From Tubulanus polymorphus (taxonomy: Eukaryota > Nemertea > Palaeonemertea > Tubulaniformes > Tubulanidae): a stretch of 64,000 nucleotides of DNA. The position numbers were made by a program, and so were the translations under genes. Below the pieces are notes generated by a model. The model did not search any database and was not told the DNA's origin. It saw only the letters and a program-made list of their open reading frames with translations. Positions 61,190 through 64,000 of this stretch are shown here, in pieces. The stretch covers positions 12,999,001 through 13,063,000 of the forward strand of contig NC_134028.1 of NCBI RefSeq assembly GCF_964204645.1. Reading direction: 5' to 3'. How positions within the stretch are numbered: the first letter of the stretch is position 1; the number at the start of each line of letters is the position of its first letter.

Positions 61190-62028
61190 CAGTGTTGTCA
61201 TATCGCGGAATGACGAAATCGCGGAATTTTTTAAAAACACGGAATTTCTTCACTATCACTATAAATAGTAAGCGGGTTTTCCCACGGGGATACCTGGTGT
61301 CGAATTGCAGTTTTATCTGACATCATTTCATGATATCGTTCACTGGCTGCCAGTTACCAGCTGCAGCAGCAGTCAGAACATAGCCGGACAAAGAGATCGG
61401 CACCATGGCAAACATCGGTTATCGAAGTTAATCGACTTTTTGCGATCTTAGTAGATTTGAGCCTTAGTAGGTTGGGCCGTATGTAGTTTTAGATGGCTGC
61501 AAACGTGAAATGTGCAACGAACTAACATGTACAGCGGTTCCGTAAAAATCATTTTGACAGAAACCGCCGTCTAAAACCGATACGTTTTTTAGTCCCACGG
61601 AATCAACACGGCGAAGCAACTAAGCAACAGCTTTCTCTTCACAAATGACGGAGTTAAAAAAGATACCATTTCATACATAATGTTTAATATCATTCAATTT
61701 TTATTAACTCTCCTCACCACACTTGCATAAATCCAAATTTAGATGCACGAGACGCAATAAAAACCCAAAGCAAGAATATGCATAATGTGTATCAAATGCC
61801 TACGTAGGTTCTCCATTTTCTCGTTTGAAGGTATCGTTTATTTCTTGAGTGATGACAGTAATAGATTATCGCATCGGCCTACCAGGTACCGGTAATGAAA
61901 ACATGCGCCCGGTGCCTTGGCCAACAAGGGGTATCCCATGGAAAAAAAACACGGTTACTATCTTGAGTAAAAATGAAGAAATTCTGTGTTTTTGGAAAAT
62001 TCCGCGATTCCGCGATATGACATCACCG
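61190..62028. mobile_element. hAT-like non-autonomous element
   Basis: Ends CAGTGTTGTCATATCGCGGAA and its inverted counterpart TTCCGCGATATGACATCACCG; similarity of the arms extends ~70 bp. Flanked by ATTGGTGAG at 61181-61189 and 62029-62037 (8 bp plus one chance base fits hAT). No transposase. Confidence 0.72.
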
Positions 62029-62864
62029 ATTGGTGAGCTTTTATGTTTGTTATAAACCTTCATTAAAGTGAATCATTCTGGAAGCTTCAGTCAAAATTTA
62101 GATGTCTTTTTTCAATTGCCATTGACGAGGAGTTGCCTCTCTTCTTTACATATAAATTCCTCACTAATCCTAGATATACCATTATTATCAATGATCCTAG
62201 ATATACTATTATTATTATTATTAATTGTGAAAAGTCTCTACTTATATAAAGATTGTGACACAGTCGGCGAATCAACTTGGGCTGAATATTGCATAACCAA
62301 ATGGAAACAACCTGTATTTTCTAGTTGGCAAATAAATTTGCTAATCAATAGCTTGATATCATCACCAAATTTTAGTTGCTGATCACTTAATCTGCCAACA
62401 TTACAATTCCGCTGAATGAATACATACATTCCTCATCATTTGATCGCTGAATCTGTGAACCAAATTTACTGACTTAAGTCAACCTTGGTCTCCTGATTTC
62501 AATCTCAGGCAAATTAATCACTGATAAAATTTGCTTAGTCTGTGTCACAAGCTTAATTAAGAGATCATTAAGCAGATTAAGCTAATAAAACATCAACATA
62601 TTTTGAGAATCCCTTTCTCAATCGGATTTACATCGATAAATCAGCACACAGATTGTTAAGGGCATATCTTAAAATTTTATTTCACCAAATTACAAATCAA
62701 ATCACATTTTCCATCAGAATATGATTAGACTAGACAAGTTATTGATGGTAAAAATTTAATAATCCATCACCAGTTTAGCAGGGAGTCTATGTATATGTTA
62801 CAGCTACACAAGGAAACCAGTTACATAGAGGCCTTTTATTCTTATAACTGAGCTTAGTTAAATA

Positions 62865-63032
62865 CAGTGGAACCTTGTTATAACAAACTCTGATACAATG
62901 ATTCATCGGATAAAAGAAATATAGAATTTCATCACAAGAAAGAAATTCAATTAATTTCATATATAACGAATTATCGGTTATTACGGACATATTTTGTGGT
63001 CCCGTGAAGTTCATTGTAATGAGGTTCCGCAG
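62865..63032. mobile_element. Short TA-flanked MITE (168 bp)
   Basis: CAGTGGAACCTTGTTATAACAAAC at the left and GTTCATTGTAATGAGGTTCCGCAG at the right are imperfect inverted repeats, flanked by TA. This resembles pogo/Tigger-type termini common in invertebrates. Confidence 0.6.
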
Positions 63033-63312
63033 TAACATTGGAAAAGTAAACATCAGGACAGCCAATACTTTTAGGACTTACAAGATAAACAAGTCATGTA
63101 GAAGTCAATATAGTAATATCAATTGACAGGTGCAGGAAGTATTGAGAGGGGAGGGGCATGTTAGATTGTGGGTATATAGAGATATACAGAAAGATGGCAG
63201 AATATGGATTGGCTAGGTTATTTCATCAAATTATGCATGGACACTACTATGATTTTCCATGGAAAATATCGGAGTCTGATTGCTTCATTTCATAGCTCTA
63301 CACTTCATTATA

Positions 63313-63318
63313 TTTATT
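63313..63318 (-). terminator. Polyadenylation signal AATAAA
   Basis: AATAAA on the minus strand about 52 bases past the stop codon of the SEC31-like exon; a short 3' untranslated region would result. Confidence 0.45.
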
Positions 63319-63369
63319 CTTACAAGAATTCAAGGTTGCACATGTGTATGGCAACAGATAAGATCAGGA

Positions 63370-63561
63370 TTATTGTTGTAAATTAACATTCATCTGTAGT
63401 GCTGTTTGCAGAAGTACTTTTATTCCAGGCATGAATGAGCTTATCTCGGAGAAATTGCCTTGAGATACCATCTGTGCATGAATGGCAAGGCCATTAGCAT
63501 AATTAAACTGCTGGATAGCCTGCACTATTTGGTGTAGTCCAGAAGTCACGCTAGGGGATAA
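63370..63561 (-). CDS. SEC31: C-terminal exon of a SEC31-like COPII coat protein (host gene)
   Basis: A splice acceptor (TCTGTTTTTCAG, ending at 63562) opens a 64-codon exon in phase 0 that ends with TAA at 63370-63372. The protein LSPSVTSGLHQIVQAIQQFNY...AIHAQMVSQGNFSEISSFMPGIKVLLQTA fits the C-terminal helical domain of Sec31 as I recall it, where 'VS..NFSE.S.FMP..K' is conserved. Sec31 forms the outer cage of ER-derived COPII vesicles with Sec13. The rest of the gene must lie beyond the right edge on the minus strand. Upstream sequence 63565-64000 would be intron. Confidence 0.7.
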   Translation of the reverse strand, partial: LSPSVTSGLHQIVQAIQQFNYANGLAIHAQMVSQGNFSEISSFMPGIKVLLQTALQMNVNLQQ

Positions 63562-63564
63562 CTG

Positions 63565-64000
63565 AAAAACAGAGATTTTATACATTAAAAATGGTGAAAA
63601 CATAATATATGGGGAGAGAAATCCCACAATAAATGACGCCAAAAATGAACAGTTCTTAAGTAAAATGACGTTGGAAGTTATTAATGATGTCACCTGTCAT
63701 CGAATCCAAATAATGCAATATTCTAATATACTATAACTTTTTTCTATATTTCAACTATTATTTTCTATAATTGTCTCGTTTCAATTCTGATTTTCACAGA
63801 AGATCTGTCAAGGTATATGTTTTAGACATCTTCAAAATTTAGCTAAGATTTATGCAACCAGGGACCTTGAGACTTCATCAAGATAATCGGAAGTTCCAGT
63901 TCGGGAAAAGGAACAAGTCCCGCCTCGCTGGGAAGGCTGGATCAATGTATCTAAACGTATCAATTACAGTTACATGTATAACAAATATACACTACTTGTC
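63565..64000 (-). other. Probable intron of the SEC31-like gene
   Basis: Minus-strand upstream of the acceptor; no second exon is evident before the window ends. Confidence 0.4.

Larger units (their letters stand above)
56608..63312. other. Host-type interval, no recognisable genes
   Basis: Contains the small transposon-like elements listed separately (57150-58815, 58919-59872, 60183-60687, 61190-62028, 62865-63032). Open frames in the interval (for example 58918-59166, 61849-62055, 62068-62382) lie in these elements or lack protein-like features. Remaining sequence is unremarkable to my eye. Confidence 0.55.

Noticed and set aside
1-64000. CRISPR arrays, bacterial operons, ribosome-binding sites, rRNA genes
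   Set aside because: Tandem repeats found are ordinary minisatellites; gene content and splice signals are eukaryotic and viral; no rRNA-like sequence seen.

Overview
The window is a stretch of animal nuclear genome, most likely from a marine invertebrate; the phylum cannot be fixed from sequence alone. The evidence is one intron-flanked host exon on the minus strand near the right edge (63370-63561, which reads like the C-terminal end of COPII coat protein SEC31), a Penelope-like retroelement, a chromodomain Ty3/Gypsy element, several small TIR elements, and three copies of very AT-rich, virus-like Polinton/Maverick (polintovirus) elements. No complete host gene is present.

Layout. (1) Element A, degraded and reading on the minus strand, occupies 1-2376 and resumes at 27539-29388. 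(2) Element B (2377-27538) is inserted inside A's 140-codon membrane-protein gene. It has a 6-bp target duplication (TATAAA, 2371-2376 and 27539-27544) and about 480-bp terminal inverted repeats whose outer 265 bp are near-palindromes. B carries PolB, a penton-like protein, a set of small membrane proteins, a coiled-coil membrane protein, the major capsid protein, packaging ATPase, chromodomain integrase and an HNH nuclease. A block of late genes is tandemly duplicated (about 7864-15011 and 15012-18245), and the first copy holds a Penelope-like element (8928-12624). (3) 29389-39552 is host-type DNA with a candidate TTAA-flanked element, a long inverted repeat and a decayed Gypsy element (33007-39454). 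(4) Element C (39553-56259) is a structurally complete Polinton with 72-bp TIRs and a 6-bp target duplication (GATAGA, 39547-39552 and 56260-56265). (5) 56266-64000 is host DNA with several non-autonomous TIR elements and the SEC31-like exon.

How the genes work together. By family, PolB replicates the linear element, integrase inserts it, the A32/FtsK-type ATPase packages DNA, and the double-jelly-roll capsid protein plus penton-like protein build a shell. The small hydrophobic proteins and the coiled-coil membrane protein are probably virion or membrane components of unknown role. Many genes start directly after a T-run followed by TA(A/T)ATAAATG, a late-promoter-like arrangement, and C also encodes a candidate VLTF3-like late transcription factor. 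Most large genes carry stops or frameshifts, so all three copies look like molecular fossils, with several intact short genes.

The most notable observation is an intein with LAGLIDADG motifs in the PolB gene of C (43172-44240), inserted exactly inside catalytic motif C (YFD|TD) and absent from B. Others are the palindromic termini of B, a stem-loop shared by B and C with one compensatory base-pair change, mosaic similarity between B and C, and inversion of the integrase-ATPase module between them.
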